A DNA stretch of 64,000 nucleotides from a virus, in the IMG/VR virus record IMGVR_UViG_3300017990_000017, positions 1-64,000 of that record; one strand, written 5' to 3'. Shown in pieces: positions 1 through 7,499 of the stretch. A program made the translations under genes and the position numbers. The notes beneath the pieces are model-generated. The model had not been told where the DNA came from and ran no database searches. It saw nothing but the letters and a program-made list of their open reading frames with translations. How positions within the stretch are numbered: the first letter of the stretch is position 1; each line of letters begins with the position of its first letter.

Positions 1-246
1 CCTGCGCGCTGGAGACCTATCTGCAAGCACGCCTACGCGGTGCTGGAGAAGTCGCAGAAGTTCTTCGTGCGACCCAAGAAGAGCCCCCTCAAGAAGCTGG
101 GATCCCGGTTTTCCGTCGATAGCCCGGACCAAATTGAGATCGAACTCGTGCAAGAGCCCAATCCAGCGCGCGTGGCGCAACGCTTCTTGGAACGGCAAAT
201 CAGCCGTCGAGTTGCGCGTCGGTATTTTGCCAAGGAGGAATCCTGA
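1..246 (+). CDS. C-terminal part of an unidentified protein (5' end outside window)
   Basis: The frame is open from the first base and ends at TGA 244-246, giving about 81 residues. Near its start is a C-K-H-A-Y-A-V-L segment, which recalls the last two ligands of a SWIM-type zinc finger (CxH), but the upstream half is missing so this is only a hint. The rest is basic (RPKKSPLKK, RQISRRVARRYF). The stop overlaps the ATG of the next gene (TGATG), so the two are probably translationally coupled. No function can be assigned. Confidence 0.6.
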   Translation, partial: PARWRPICKHAYAVLEKSQKFFVRPKKSPLKKLGSRFSVDSPDQIEIELVQEPNPARVAQRFLERQISRRVARRYFAKEES

Positions 247-644
247 TGCCGACGTACGACTACCAGTGTGAGGCGTGTGAGCACCACTTCGAGATCGTGA
301 TGAAGATCTCCGAGTACGACACGAAGTACCGACCCCCGTGCCCCGAGTGCGGTGCAGAGGAAAAGACCTACCGTGTCTTCTCGCCCCCAATGATCAATTT
401 TAGCGGGGATGGCTGGTCCACCAAGAATGGACGCATCGCTGGACAGATGCGGGAGAAGAACAAGCGCTTGGCGGCCAAGGAGCGTGAGCAAAAGGGTGAC
501 GGCATGATTCCGCAGCTCGCTCCGAATGTTGGTGGCGAGCGCGTGGACTCGTGGAGTGATGCTGCCAAGCTCGCGAAGGACAAAGGCAAGGACACGAGCG
601 GCTACGAGCGGCTGGCTCGTAAGGAAAAGGCTAGTTCGGCATGA
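246..644 (+). CDS. FmdB-type zinc ribbon protein
   Basis: 132 residues. The N-terminus MPTYDYQCEACEHHFE and the later CPECG form the Cx2C...Cx2C zinc ribbon of the FmdB/Zn_ribbon_8 family (ligands near residues 8, 11, 32 and 35). The remainder is hydrophilic, rich in Lys and Glu, with a likely helical stretch (REKNKRLAAKEREQK). FmdB-type ribbons are common in bacteria and phages and their biochemical role is not settled. The ATG overlaps the upstream stop and the gene ends in an ATGA overlap with the next. A second ribbon of this kind lies at 30283-30786, also among virion genes. The zinc ribbon call is firm; the role is unknown. Confidence 0.8.
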   Translation: MPTYDYQCEACEHHFEIVMKISEYDTKYRPPCPECGAEEKTYRVFSPPMINFSGDGWSTKNGRIAGQMREKNKRLAAKEREQKGDGMIPQLAPNVGGERVDSWSDAAKLAKDKGKDTSGYERLARKEKASSA

Positions 645-1420
645 GCAGCGGTATCCCCTTCGCGAACATTCTGTACCGGGCGGAGAAGTTCGCTCAGCTT
701 CAGTTCATCAACAACTCGGACATCCTCGGATACCGGGTTCGTGTGGCGAATTCGCTGGACAATGCCTACGGCCCCACCAACGGGGTGGGTGGTGTTGGTA
801 CCACAGCGGTGTTCGAGTTCCTTCGAGGTCGATCCTTCATCAGCAAGGAGATCCGGCAGCGACGTATGGGCATCTCGGGCGACATCACTCGAGGTCAGAC
901 CCGTGCGACTTTCGATCCGACCGAGTACTTCGGCCTGTCGCCGGAGGTACCGCCGGACTCTGATCTCTGGTTCCTGCGGTTCCAGGTCTCGACGGTGGCA
1001 ACCGCAGCGGCGGCTGGTAGCGTTCAGGCTGGTTACCCCGGCGGTGTTTTTCCGGGGACGGCGAGCGCGACGGACCAGAGCGACATCCTCGTCATGCAGA
1101 CGCCGGACTTTTTCTCGGTGCCGCGTCCTGCCCTGACTCTCTATGGCACCGCGCCTGACGTGGGTGCTGTTCCGGGTCTTCCGGCGCCTCTCGAGTCGAT
1201 GTCTTTTCACGTACCGGCTTTTGCCGATGCGATGGTCATCACCAACCACGGTGCCGCACCTCTTTTCTTCTCGGTTGGACAGGGTTTGCCGATGATGCAG
1301 GTAGACCCTGGCGCCTCGATCTCGCACTCGAGTGGCATGAAGGACGAGATCTCTCTTGCCGCCGACGGCGCCAACCCGAACTTCTCGATTCTCATCTCCA
1401 CCGTGACCGGTCAGCGCTAG
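641..1420 (+). CDS. Putative virion structural protein
   Basis: 259 residues, no signal peptide or membrane segment. The composition (Gly, Ala, Val, Thr and Phe, short alternating hydrophobic stretches such as AMVITNHGAAPLFFSVGQG) suggests a beta-rich structural protein. The N-terminus SGIPFANILYRAEKF followed by GYRVRVANSLDNAYGP has no motif I recognise. It overlaps the zinc ribbon gene by 4 nt (ATGA) and is followed by a 78-nt gap with a promoter-like motif before the three virion paralogues. A head, decoration or neck protein is the likely class, from context only. Confidence 0.6.
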   Translation: MSSGIPFANILYRAEKFAQLQFINNSDILGYRVRVANSLDNAYGPTNGVGGVGTTAVFEFLRGRSFISKEIRQRRMGISGDITRGQTRATFDPTEYFGLSPEVPPDSDLWFLRFQVSTVATAAAAGSVQAGYPGGVFPGTASATDQSDILVMQTPDFFSVPRPALTLYGTAPDVGAVPGLPAPLESMSFHVPAFADAMVITNHGAAPLFFSVGQGLPMMQVDPGASISHSSGMKDEISLAADGANPNFSILISTVTGQR

Positions 1421-1437
1421 GGGCGCATTATCGGTTA

Positions 1438-1448
1438 TCTGTTTATAG
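1438..1448 (+). promoter_or_regulatory. Candidate late promoter core (TCTGTTTATAG)
   Basis: An 11-nt string TCTGTTTATAG lies in the gap before the virion paralogues and recurs identically at 43145-43155 just before the tail tube gene. Related YnTATAG strings sit in the intergenic gaps at 21734 and 42936. No sigma70-like -35 box is evident. Promoter function is inferred from recurrence and position, 51 nt before ATG 1499. Confidence 0.35.
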
Positions 1449-1498
1449 CCCCTCCAATGTAGAGAGAGCCCATCTCGGGACCCGGAGGAATCACCACG

Positions 1499-2164
1499 AT
1501 GCCGTACATCATCATGCGTCGGACGGACATCCCGAATGGGGTGTTGCAGGTCGACGATCTCAAGCCCAACGACTCCCAGCGCAACTACACGCTCGATCCC
1601 CCGGGACAGAGCGGGTACGTCCGTCAGATCCCCGCCAGCGACGATGTCGTCACGACCGCTCCTGGCGCCATCCTGACGGTGCGCGATGCCTGCGGCCTGG
1701 CCGCGTACCTGATCGACAACGTGGAGGACAGCGGCGGTGCTGCTCTCACCGCGACTGTTGCCAACGATGCGGCGGACGCGATCATCGCCCTGGCTGTGGG
1801 CGGCATGGCTGTCGGCCTCACCGAGGTGGACGCTGAGCTTGTCGCTGCGGGTGCGACTGCGGGCACTGGTCTCGAGACAGGCGCTTCCACGGGTCTTCTC
1901 AGCGAGCTCCTCGAGCTCCTGTCCGGCGCCAAGTACCAGCTTCCGGCTGGCAGCGTCGTGGACACCAACGGCTCGACCTTCAACCCGACTCGCCAAGGGT
2001 TCTTCGCTACCACGCCTGGCGTGAAGCGGATCGAAGCCACGGGCGCCTTCAACGTCTCCAACGGCGCGGGTGACCTGTTCAACTACAAGCGTGCGGACTT
2101 CGAGTACAACGGCGTGCTCGGTCCTGCCCTTCTTGTTCTCGCCGACGACGGAAGCGTCCTCTAG
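1499..2164 (+). CDS. Virion protein, paralogue 1 of 3 (possible decoration or major structural protein)
   Basis: 221 residues. The N-terminus MPYIIMRRTDIPNGVLQV, then DLKPNDSQRN and PPGQSGYV, is shared with the next two genes, as is the C-terminal pattern of an F-x-V-S-N segment followed by ADFEYNGVLGPALLVLADDG. The middle is Ala/Gly-rich with a long hydrophobic helical stretch. The start is well supported by GGAGGAA about 10 nt upstream. High-quality ribosome sites, a promoter-like motif before the triplet and a strong hairpin after it suggest abundant products. Family membership is clear within the window, but the exact virion role is inferred. Confidence 0.7.
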   Translation: MPYIIMRRTDIPNGVLQVDDLKPNDSQRNYTLDPPGQSGYVRQIPASDDVVTTAPGAILTVRDACGLAAYLIDNVEDSGGAALTATVANDAADAIIALAVGGMAVGLTEVDAELVAAGATAGTGLETGASTGLLSELLELLSGAKYQLPAGSVVDTNGSTFNPTRQGFFATTPGVKRIEATGAFNVSNGAGDLFNYKRADFEYNGVLGPALLVLADDGSVL

Positions 2165-2175
2165 GGAGAAGAGCA

Positions 2176-3228
2176 ATGCCGTACATCATCATGAAGCGGA
2201 ATGACATCCCGGACGGGACGCTCCAGGTCCTCGACCTCGAGCCGAACGTGTCGCAGCGTAACCTGACGCTCGACGCACCGGGTCAGACCAAGTACGTCAA
2301 CGCGGTCGAGAACGACACGGTTGTCGAAACCACTTTGGGCGGCGGCGAGGTCGTCATGCACCGTGCTGCCAATGGTCTCGCGGCGTGGATCGTTACCAAC
2401 GTCAACGACGGCACCGGCGCAGCAGGTACAGGTACTTTCACCGTTGTGGTGGCGACCCCAATCCTCCCCGCTGACACGGTGACGGTTGGCGCTCAGATCT
2501 TCACGGCAGTTGCTGGGCCCCGTACTCCGGGTTCCAATGACTTCAGTCTGGCTTCGGGCACCGATGCCGGCGTGGCGGCCGATCTGGCTGCTGCCATCAA
2601 CGACCCGATGAACGGTCTGGCTCAGCCTGGTGGTCTGTCCAATCTCGTTACGGCAGTTCCTGCCGCTGGCGTGGTGACCATCACTGCCAACATGGATGGG
2701 GCGGCCGGCAACCTGGCGTTGGCCTCCTCCAACGCTGCTGGGTTCTCCCCGGTCGGCATGGCTGGTGGTGTGGATGCGGGCCAAGTCACGGCTGCGGACG
2801 CCAACACGGGCGCCGCTGCGGTCCTGGCCCTCTACGGGTTCGGTGATCTCACCTCGGCAGCGGGAACGCTTCAGCTTGCCGACATCAACGGTGCGCTCGT
2901 CGGCGGTGCTGCCATCACCGCTGCCCAGCTTCCCGATGTACTGAATCTTCTGGCAGGCGCAAAGTACGAAGTGCCGCGAGGGGTTCAACTTGCAGACGGC
3001 GGTGGTGTTTGGGACGTGCAGCCTCCGGTGGGTTCGGCTGGTGGTCCTGGGTTCGTCGAGAACTCGAACCGCGCCCTGTTCCTGAACGACGGTCTTCCGC
3101 TGTCGTTCGTGGTGGGTGAGCTCGCTGAGTTCACTGATAGCTCGTTCGTGTACGCCGGAGTCCCCGGTGATCCGAACGGCGAAGCGGTCGTTGTTTACAA
3201 CGACGATGGATCCCTCTTCACCCCGTAA
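2176..3228 (+). CDS. Virion protein, paralogue 2 of 3, with an inserted sheath-type beta domain
   Basis: 350 residues. N- and C-terminal parts match the neighbouring paralogues (221 and 224 residues). The extra length is an insert at about residues 88-203 holding ADTVTVGAQIFTAV, RTPGSNDF, LAAAINDPMNGL and VVTITANMDGAAGNLALAS. This is the same domain type whose halves are repeated seven times in the giant sheath protein (31051-38508). Here the first half runs directly into the second half, so this is a single, uninterrupted copy. The GGAGAA ribosome site and 11-nt spacing from the previous gene suggest co-expression. An exposed accessory domain on a repeated virion subunit is the likely meaning. 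Confidence 0.7.
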   Translation: MPYIIMKRNDIPDGTLQVLDLEPNVSQRNLTLDAPGQTKYVNAVENDTVVETTLGGGEVVMHRAANGLAAWIVTNVNDGTGAAGTGTFTVVVATPILPADTVTVGAQIFTAVAGPRTPGSNDFSLASGTDAGVAADLAAAINDPMNGLAQPGGLSNLVTAVPAAGVVTITANMDGAAGNLALASSNAAGFSPVGMAGGVDAGQVTAADANTGAAAVLALYGFGDLTSAAGTLQLADINGALVGGAAITAAQLPDVLNLLAGAKYEVPRGVQLADGGGVWDVQPPVGSAGGPGFVENSNRALFLNDGLPLSFVVGELAEFTDSSFVYAGVPGDPNGEAVVVYNDDGSLFTP

Positions 3229-3240
3229 GGAGAAAAGACG

Positions 3241-3915
3241 ATGGCTGAAGTTTTCCTCATCATGCGTCGTATGGACATCCCTGACGGGGTGTTGCAGGTG
3301 GTGGACCTGTACCCCAACACCTCGAGCAAGAACTACATCTACCCGCCTGGCCTCGGTCAGACCGGGTACGTGCACAACATCCCGGCCGATCCGGTTGACG
3401 GTCTCGTCGGTGCTGGCCCGACCTTCACCGTGTCGGCTGACGTGTCGGGTCTCGCGGCCTACCTGCTCGGCAACATCGATACCGGTGGTGCTGCTGGCGG
3501 TGCTCCGTTCACCGGAGCTGAGGCTGACGCTGCGGCGACGGCTCTGGTCGCCATCGCTCAGGCCGGCATGGTGCTCGATGCGGCGGCTGTGGACGCTGCT
3601 CTTGTGGGTGTCGTGGCTGGCACGAGCCTCAGTGGTGGTGGATCGACGGGCGTTCTCACGGAGCTCTTGAGTGTCATGGCTGGTGCTGGCTATCAGGTGG
3701 ACGCTGGCACGGACCTGGCTGCTGGCGGCGTCAAGGTTGCCGCTCAGCAGGGCGCCTTCGTCGAGGGCGTCTACAAGCAGCTCTACGACACCGGGCAGTT
3801 CCTCGTGTCGAACCTGAACGGGAACGTCTCGCTGCTAAAGTCGGCGAACTTCACGTACGACGACGTGACGGGGGCTGCGGTCACCGTCTACAGCGCGACG
3901 GGAACCGTCCTCTAG
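3241..3915 (+). CDS. Virion protein, paralogue 3 of 3
   Basis: 224 residues. MAEVFLIMRRMDIPDGVLQV, DLYPNTSSKN and GLGQTGYV align with the starts of the two preceding genes. The C-terminus (FLVSNLNGNVSLLKSANFTYDD) also aligns. The central region is Ala/Gly-rich and lacks the extra beta domain of paralogue 2. AAGGAGAAAA precedes the ATG. The gene is followed 9 nt later by a strong GC-rich hairpin, so it is probably the last of a transcription unit. The triplication implies three related subunits in the particle; which surface they occupy is unknown. Confidence 0.7.
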   Translation: MAEVFLIMRRMDIPDGVLQVVDLYPNTSSKNYIYPPGLGQTGYVHNIPADPVDGLVGAGPTFTVSADVSGLAAYLLGNIDTGGAAGGAPFTGAEADAAATALVAIAQAGMVLDAAAVDAALVGVVAGTSLSGGGSTGVLTELLSVMAGAGYQVDAGTDLAAGGVKVAAQQGAFVEGVYKQLYDTGQFLVSNLNGNVSLLKSANFTYDDVTGAAVTVYSATGTVL

Positions 3916-3924
3916 CGGACTTCC

Positions 3925-3952
3925 GGGCGCCGACCCATTCTGGTCGGCGCCC
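3925..3952 (+). terminator. GC-rich terminator-like hairpin after the virion triplet
   Basis: Arms GGGCGCCGACC (3925-3935) and GGTCGGCGCCC (3942-3952) pair perfectly over 11 bp around the loop CATTCT. The downstream sequence is pyrimidine-rich (GCTTCCTCTCCC) but has no uninterrupted T run, so intrinsic termination may be partial; the stem may also protect the 3' end of the mRNA. Confidence 0.65.
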
Positions 3953-3953
3953 G

Positions 3954-3981
3954 CTTCCTCTCCCTCTGGGAGACGGTCAGA
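3954..3981 (+). promoter_or_regulatory. Conserved leader hairpin element, copy 1
   Basis: 5' CTTCC, then a 6-bp stem TCTCCC/GGGAGA with loop TCT, then CGGTCAGA. The same flanks with a different but still paired stem occur at 44206-44231 and, with small changes, at 30888-30914. It ends 22 nt before the ATG of the gene at 4003. Possible roles are a protein-binding RNA site or part of a late promoter. Confidence 0.5.
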
Positions 3982-4002
3982 ACCAACGAACGGAGAGAAG
4001 AA

Positions 4003-4254
4003 ATGGCAGAAGAACGAAACGGCTACAGGACCTCGGACCTGTACTACGCCGCCTACCTGAAGGTCGCAGGAGTGAAGTTGACGGGCACGCAACGAGATGG
4101 AGGCCGGGTCTACTTCCTCTTCGAGGAAGCGGACAACGCATCCATGCGCGAGCTCCGGGACCAGTACTACAACCGAACCAGTAAGGTTGCGGCGCTGACA
4201 TACGCGGATGAGATCAAGGTCATGAAGGCCCTCACCCACGAGGACAGGGGATAG
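4003..4254 (+). CDS. Small DUF5659-like protein
   Basis: 83 residues. The pattern RTSDLYYAAYLKVAGV, then DGGRVYFLFEE, then RELRDQYYNRTSKVAAL and YADEIKVMKAL resembles what I recall of the DUF5659 family: a Y-x-T-x-D-L-Y start, a G-x-R-x-x-F-x-F-E strand and a helix ending in an Ala/Leu-rich tail. Such short proteins are frequent in phage structural operons; their function is unknown. A good ribosome site (GGAGAGAAGAA) precedes the ATG, and the next gene starts 5 nt after the stop. Confidence 0.6.
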   Translation: MAEERNGYRTSDLYYAAYLKVAGVKLTGTQRDGGRVYFLFEEADNASMRELRDQYYNRTSKVAALTYADEIKVMKALTHEDRG

Positions 4255-4259
4255 CTTCT

Positions 4260-4769
4260 ATGCGTCTTGAGCAGCTCATTCAGGGAGACGATTCGGTCCA
4301 ACAGCACGTAGCTTCCGAACGGGAGAAAGCGGCGCTGGTGGCTGTGTCTCCCATGGCGCGCAAGGCGATCGAGAAAGAAGTTCTCCCCCAGCTCGATGCT
4401 CACGTCACCAGCTCTGAATCTGTAGATGAGCTCGGAGAGCAGACGAAAAAGGACATCGAAGCAGCCTTCAAAGGCAAAACTGAGATCTACACTCGCCTGA
4501 TCCAGTACAAGTCCATCGACCAGTCGGACGCACAGTTCCTCGATGACCTGATTCACGTCATGGACGAGTGGGTCGCCAAGTCCAAGAAAATCCTCGACGA
4601 GGGCAAACCCGCCGATCCCGGTGAGGTCAAAGTCAAAGTCGAGTCCGATATCAACGTGAAAACTGAAACGGGCGACAACACTGAAGTTGAGGTGAAGGAC
4701 ACCTCCAGCGGCGAGAAGCTGCCGATCTCCGTCGCCGACATCTTTGATCTCGGCGACGTGAGGTTGTAG
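4260..4769 (+). CDS. Hypothetical protein with acidic C-terminal half
   Basis: 169 residues. The N-terminal two thirds is probably helical (heptad-like stretches SEREKAALVAVSPMARKAI and DELGEQTKKDIEAAF). After residue 118 the chain changes to alternating Val/Lys/Glu (GEVKVKVESDINVKTE), suggesting beta strands or a charged tail. No membrane segment or known motif. It lies 5 nt after the DUF5659-like gene and 3 nt before the next gene. A neck or scaffold role is possible but not supported by any motif. Confidence 0.5.
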   Translation: MRLEQLIQGDDSVQQHVASEREKAALVAVSPMARKAIEKEVLPQLDAHVTSSESVDELGEQTKKDIEAAFKGKTEIYTRLIQYKSIDQSDAQFLDDLIHVMDEWVAKSKKILDEGKPADPGEVKVKVESDINVKTETGDNTEVEVKDTSSGEKLPISVADIFDLGDVRL

Positions 4770-4772
4770 AGC

Positions 4773-5681
4773 GTGGCTGTATGCTTCAATATCGGACAAG
4801 AGCTCGGCAGGAACGATCTCAAGATCTTCCTGGTCGATGAGCTCGGTGTCCCTTGTGATGCGGCTGAGATCTCGTACGCCCTCTACTTCGTAGACCAGAG
4901 CATGGGCCCACCAGGGGTCGAGGTTCTGGTTGGGCCGCCTGCACACGTACCAGTGAACCCTGCGGTTGGTGAGTACTACGCCGCCATCATGGTGTTCCCG
5001 GGCGTCTCTGCGGGCGACTACCGGATCCGGTGGACATTCCGGAAGACGTTGATGGACGAGCCGCAAGAGGTCGTCCAAGAGTTCTGCATCGTTGAGCCCT
5101 CGAGCTCCCAGTTCGGGCAACGACTGCTCTCGAGTTGTGAGCAGGACCTGGTGGACAAGCTTCGGATCATGCTCCGGGACAACAACCCGGACCGCAACTA
5201 TCACTTCCGTCCTCCCGAGCAAGAGGGCGTGATCAAGAAGTACAACCGCGTCTTCGGCTACGTCTGGGAAGACCACGAGCTGCTTTGCTACCTCGAGATG
5301 GGACTCGACTGGTTCAACGCGATGCCTCCTGAGACGGAGGGCATCCGTACACTCAACGATCTGTGCGCTCGCAAGCCGGTGTGGCGTACGTTCATTTTGT
5401 GGGCGGCAGCGGTGCACGCGCTCTTCGCTTTGAGCATCAACTGGGTGCACGACGAGTTCGACTACAGCATCGGTGGGATCTCGTTGAGTCTCGAGAAGTC
5501 GAGTAAGTACGAGAGCCTGAAGCAGAACGCAGAGGGCCAGCTCGATAAAGCGACAGAGGCCAAATCCCGGACCGTGAAATTCATCCGAGGGTTGCAACAA
5601 CCGAAGTTCGGTTTCGGTGTCCGCTCTAGTTTCGGGCCCGCGACTGGTCGGGGTGTGCTTTCGCCGCGATCATTTGTGTAG
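4773..5681 (+). CDS. Putative neck/connector structural protein
   Basis: 302 residues from GTG 4773, 3 nt after the previous stop. The N-terminal 110 residues look like a beta-sandwich (DLKIFLVDELGVPCDAAEI, GEYYAAIMVFPGVSAGDYRI). The central part is helical: CEQDLVDKLRIMLRDNNPDR, then a hydrophobic WRTFILWAAAVHALFALSI stretch that probably packs into a core, since there is no export context. The C-terminus is basic and flexible. The order beta domain plus helical DNA-end-binding-like domain, and the place after capsid-type proteins, fit a head-tail joining protein. This is inference from context. Confidence 0.55.
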   Translation: MAVCFNIGQELGRNDLKIFLVDELGVPCDAAEISYALYFVDQSMGPPGVEVLVGPPAHVPVNPAVGEYYAAIMVFPGVSAGDYRIRWTFRKTLMDEPQEVVQEFCIVEPSSSQFGQRLLSSCEQDLVDKLRIMLRDNNPDRNYHFRPPEQEGVIKKYNRVFGYVWEDHELLCYLEMGLDWFNAMPPETEGIRTLNDLCARKPVWRTFILWAAAVHALFALSINWVHDEFDYSIGGISLSLEKSSKYESLKQNAEGQLDKATEAKSRTVKFIRGLQQPKFGFGVRSSFGPATGRGVLSPRSFV

Positions 5682-5683
5682 TA

Positions 5684-5718
5684 AAATCAAGCACTTACAA
5701 ACAACTTTGATTTGTTTT
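5684..5718 (+). terminator. AT-rich terminator-like hairpin before the endonuclease gene
   Basis: AAATCAA (5684-5690) pairs with TTGATTT (5707-5713) around a 16-nt loop and is followed by GTTTTTG. The stem is weak but the T run is good. It separates the connector gene from the homing endonuclease gene. The gap (5682-5741) is markedly richer in A+T than its surroundings. Confidence 0.4.
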
Positions 5719-5741
5719 TGGTCACGCGATAGTCTCTTTGA

Positions 5742-7421
5742 ATGACCGAGTTGCGCTGTCCGGCCTGCCAAAAACCGCTCTCATCCCCCAAAGCCGTCCC
5801 CAAGCACACGAATGGGTGCTCCAAGTGGGATGAGGTGATCGGTGTGCCGCCGTCGGAGTTCAATTTCGACAGGCATTTTGGTCGCGGTTTGTGGGCGCCT
5901 GAGAAGGTTGAGAACGAGGACTATGTCGGGTGTCTTCTCTGTGCTGCTGAGGGCACAGAAGTCCGAGTGAAGCGTCTGAGCGACCATCTCAAGCGCGCTC
6001 ACGACGGGATGAAGCGCAAGGAGTACGAGAGCCGGTTCCCTGGAGCTCCAGTGGTCGCGCGTTCTTCAGGTGCCAAACGCAAGAAGACGACGCAGGCCAA
6101 GTACGGCGTCGACAACGTCGGGCAGAGCGATGAGGTCAAGGAGAAGACGCGGGATACGGCACGTCGCAAATACGGGGTTGATCATCATCTGAAGTCCAAG
6201 AAGGTGCAGAGGAAACGGCGACGCACGAATCGGGAGCGGTACGGCGCCGACAATGTTTTCGCGTCCGAGGAGATCAAGGAGAAGATCCGCGCGACAAACC
6301 TTGACCGTCACGGGGCCGAGAACCCGCAGCAGGTTCCTGAGATCCGACGACGTACCGAGCAGACCACACTGGAGCGTCACGGGGCTGTTTCGTTTCTGCA
6401 ATCCGCGACTTGGTATGCCGAGCTGGCGCGTGCTCGGGGAGAGCGCGAAAAGGCCCGGAGAGAAGAGCTGATCGTTTCCGGCAACTACGAGATCTGTCCT
6501 CACTGCGACGAGGTGTTCACCAAGGTCACGAGCCGCCACAAGGCGATCTGCGAAGGCTGGCCTGACACGGAAGCTCCTGAGCCGTGTTTGTGTGGGCACG
6601 AGAGCACCTCGTTGACCCAGATGAAGAGGCACCGACAGGTGTGTGTCGTCTGGATGTTTCGGGATGCTGAAGCGGTGACTCGCGCACGTCGTCTACGGAC
6701 CATGTTGGAACGGTGGGGTGTTGAGAACCCTCAACAACATCCAGAGACTCGTACAAAAACCGAAAAGACCAACATGGAGCGTTACGGGGCTATAAGCCCT
6801 TTCGCTCAAGGGTCCATTCTCTACGAGCAGGTTCAAGCCGCGTTAGAAGGTAAACGTCCCATTCTCCGGGGCAACGACAACCCGTTCGCGTGGCCTCGGG
6901 TAAAGGAGAAGGTTCTGCGTGAGTGTCTCGCCAAAGTGGGATACGAATTTCCGGAGTACGGAACCGAAGCCGAGACCCTCGAAGATTTGGCGGATCGGTA
7001 TGGCATGACACATCCGATGCAGGACCGGGACTTCGCTCGGATGATGCTCCACGCACAGAGCAGTTCCCGAGAACCGAATGGTCCTGAACGCATGGTTCAA
7101 GAGATGGAGCCCCGTCTTCTGTACACCGGGAACCGCACGTTCTGGAGGTGGCTCCCCCGCCTCGGGCGTCACAAGAACCCTGATTTCGTGTTGCGCGGTC
7201 CCGTACATGGCCATCCTTTCCGCGATCTCCGCAAAGTGGTGGAGGTGAACGGAGATTTCTGGCACAGCGAGCAGTTCACGGGCGTTTGGCCTGAGCAGCA
7301 CGAGTCCGAGCTCATCGAGGCGTATGCCGAAGTCGGCCTCGAGTGCCTCGTGATTTGGGAGTCCGAGGTCAAAAGCGATCCTGAGGGTGTGGCCGGACGC
7401 CTGCGCGACTTCCTTGGGTAG
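5742..7421 (+). CDS. Zinc-finger homing endonuclease with Vsr-like nuclease domain
   Basis: 559 residues. Zinc-finger-like clusters: C6/C9/H22/C26; then C64/C67/H82/H87 with the tail HDGMKRKEYESRFPGAP, which is typical of phage homing endonucleases. Residues about 119-210 hold repeats of a 20-25-residue unit around [KR]xG[AV][DE]N (KYGVDNVGQSDEVKEK, RYGADNVFASEEIKEK, RHGAENPQQVPEIRRR). Two more Cys/His clusters (CPHCDEV; CLCGHE) and further repeats follow. The C-terminus (about 478-559) has NPDFVL, VVEVNGDFWH and LVIWESEV, the core of the Vsr/EDxHD endonuclease fold. It is free-standing between structural genes, lacks an obvious Shine-Dalgarno site and follows an AT-rich gap, all signs of a mobile gene. 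Target site unknown. Confidence 0.85.
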   Translation: MTELRCPACQKPLSSPKAVPKHTNGCSKWDEVIGVPPSEFNFDRHFGRGLWAPEKVENEDYVGCLLCAAEGTEVRVKRLSDHLKRAHDGMKRKEYESRFPGAPVVARSSGAKRKKTTQAKYGVDNVGQSDEVKEKTRDTARRKYGVDHHLKSKKVQRKRRRTNRERYGADNVFASEEIKEKIRATNLDRHGAENPQQVPEIRRRTEQTTLERHGAVSFLQSATWYAELARARGEREKARREELIVSGNYEICPHCDEVFTKVTSRHKAICEGWPDTEAPEPCLCGHESTSLTQMKRHRQVCVVWMFRDAEAVTRARRLRTMLERWGVENPQQHPETRTKTEKTNMERYGAISPFAQGSILYEQVQAALEGKRPILRGNDNPFAWPRVKEKVLRECLAKVGYEFPEYGTEAETLEDLADRYGMTHPMQDRDFARMMLHAQSSSREPNGPERMVQEMEPRLLYTGNRTFWRWLPRLGRHKNPDFVLRGPVHGHPFRDLRKVVEVNGDFWHSEQFTGVWPEQHESELIEAYAEVGLECLVIWESEVKSDPEGVAGRLRDFLG

Positions 7422-7453
7422 CGCTCTCGGCGCGCCGCGTTTTTCGGTCGATA

Positions 7454-7498
7454 GCAGGGCGTAGGTAGGGATTCGTGCATCCCTTTCTCGGACCCTGC
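7454..7498 (+). other. Leader secondary structure before the first fibre gene
   Basis: GCAGGG (7454-7459) can pair with CCCTGC (7493-7498), enclosing a smaller stem AGGGAT (7467-7472)/ATCCCT (7479-7484) with loop TCGTGC. The outer arm ends one base before ATG 7500, and no clear Shine-Dalgarno site is visible. The structure could affect translation of the fibre gene or act as a weak terminator of the endonuclease transcript. Confidence 0.35.
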
Positions 7499-7499
7499 C

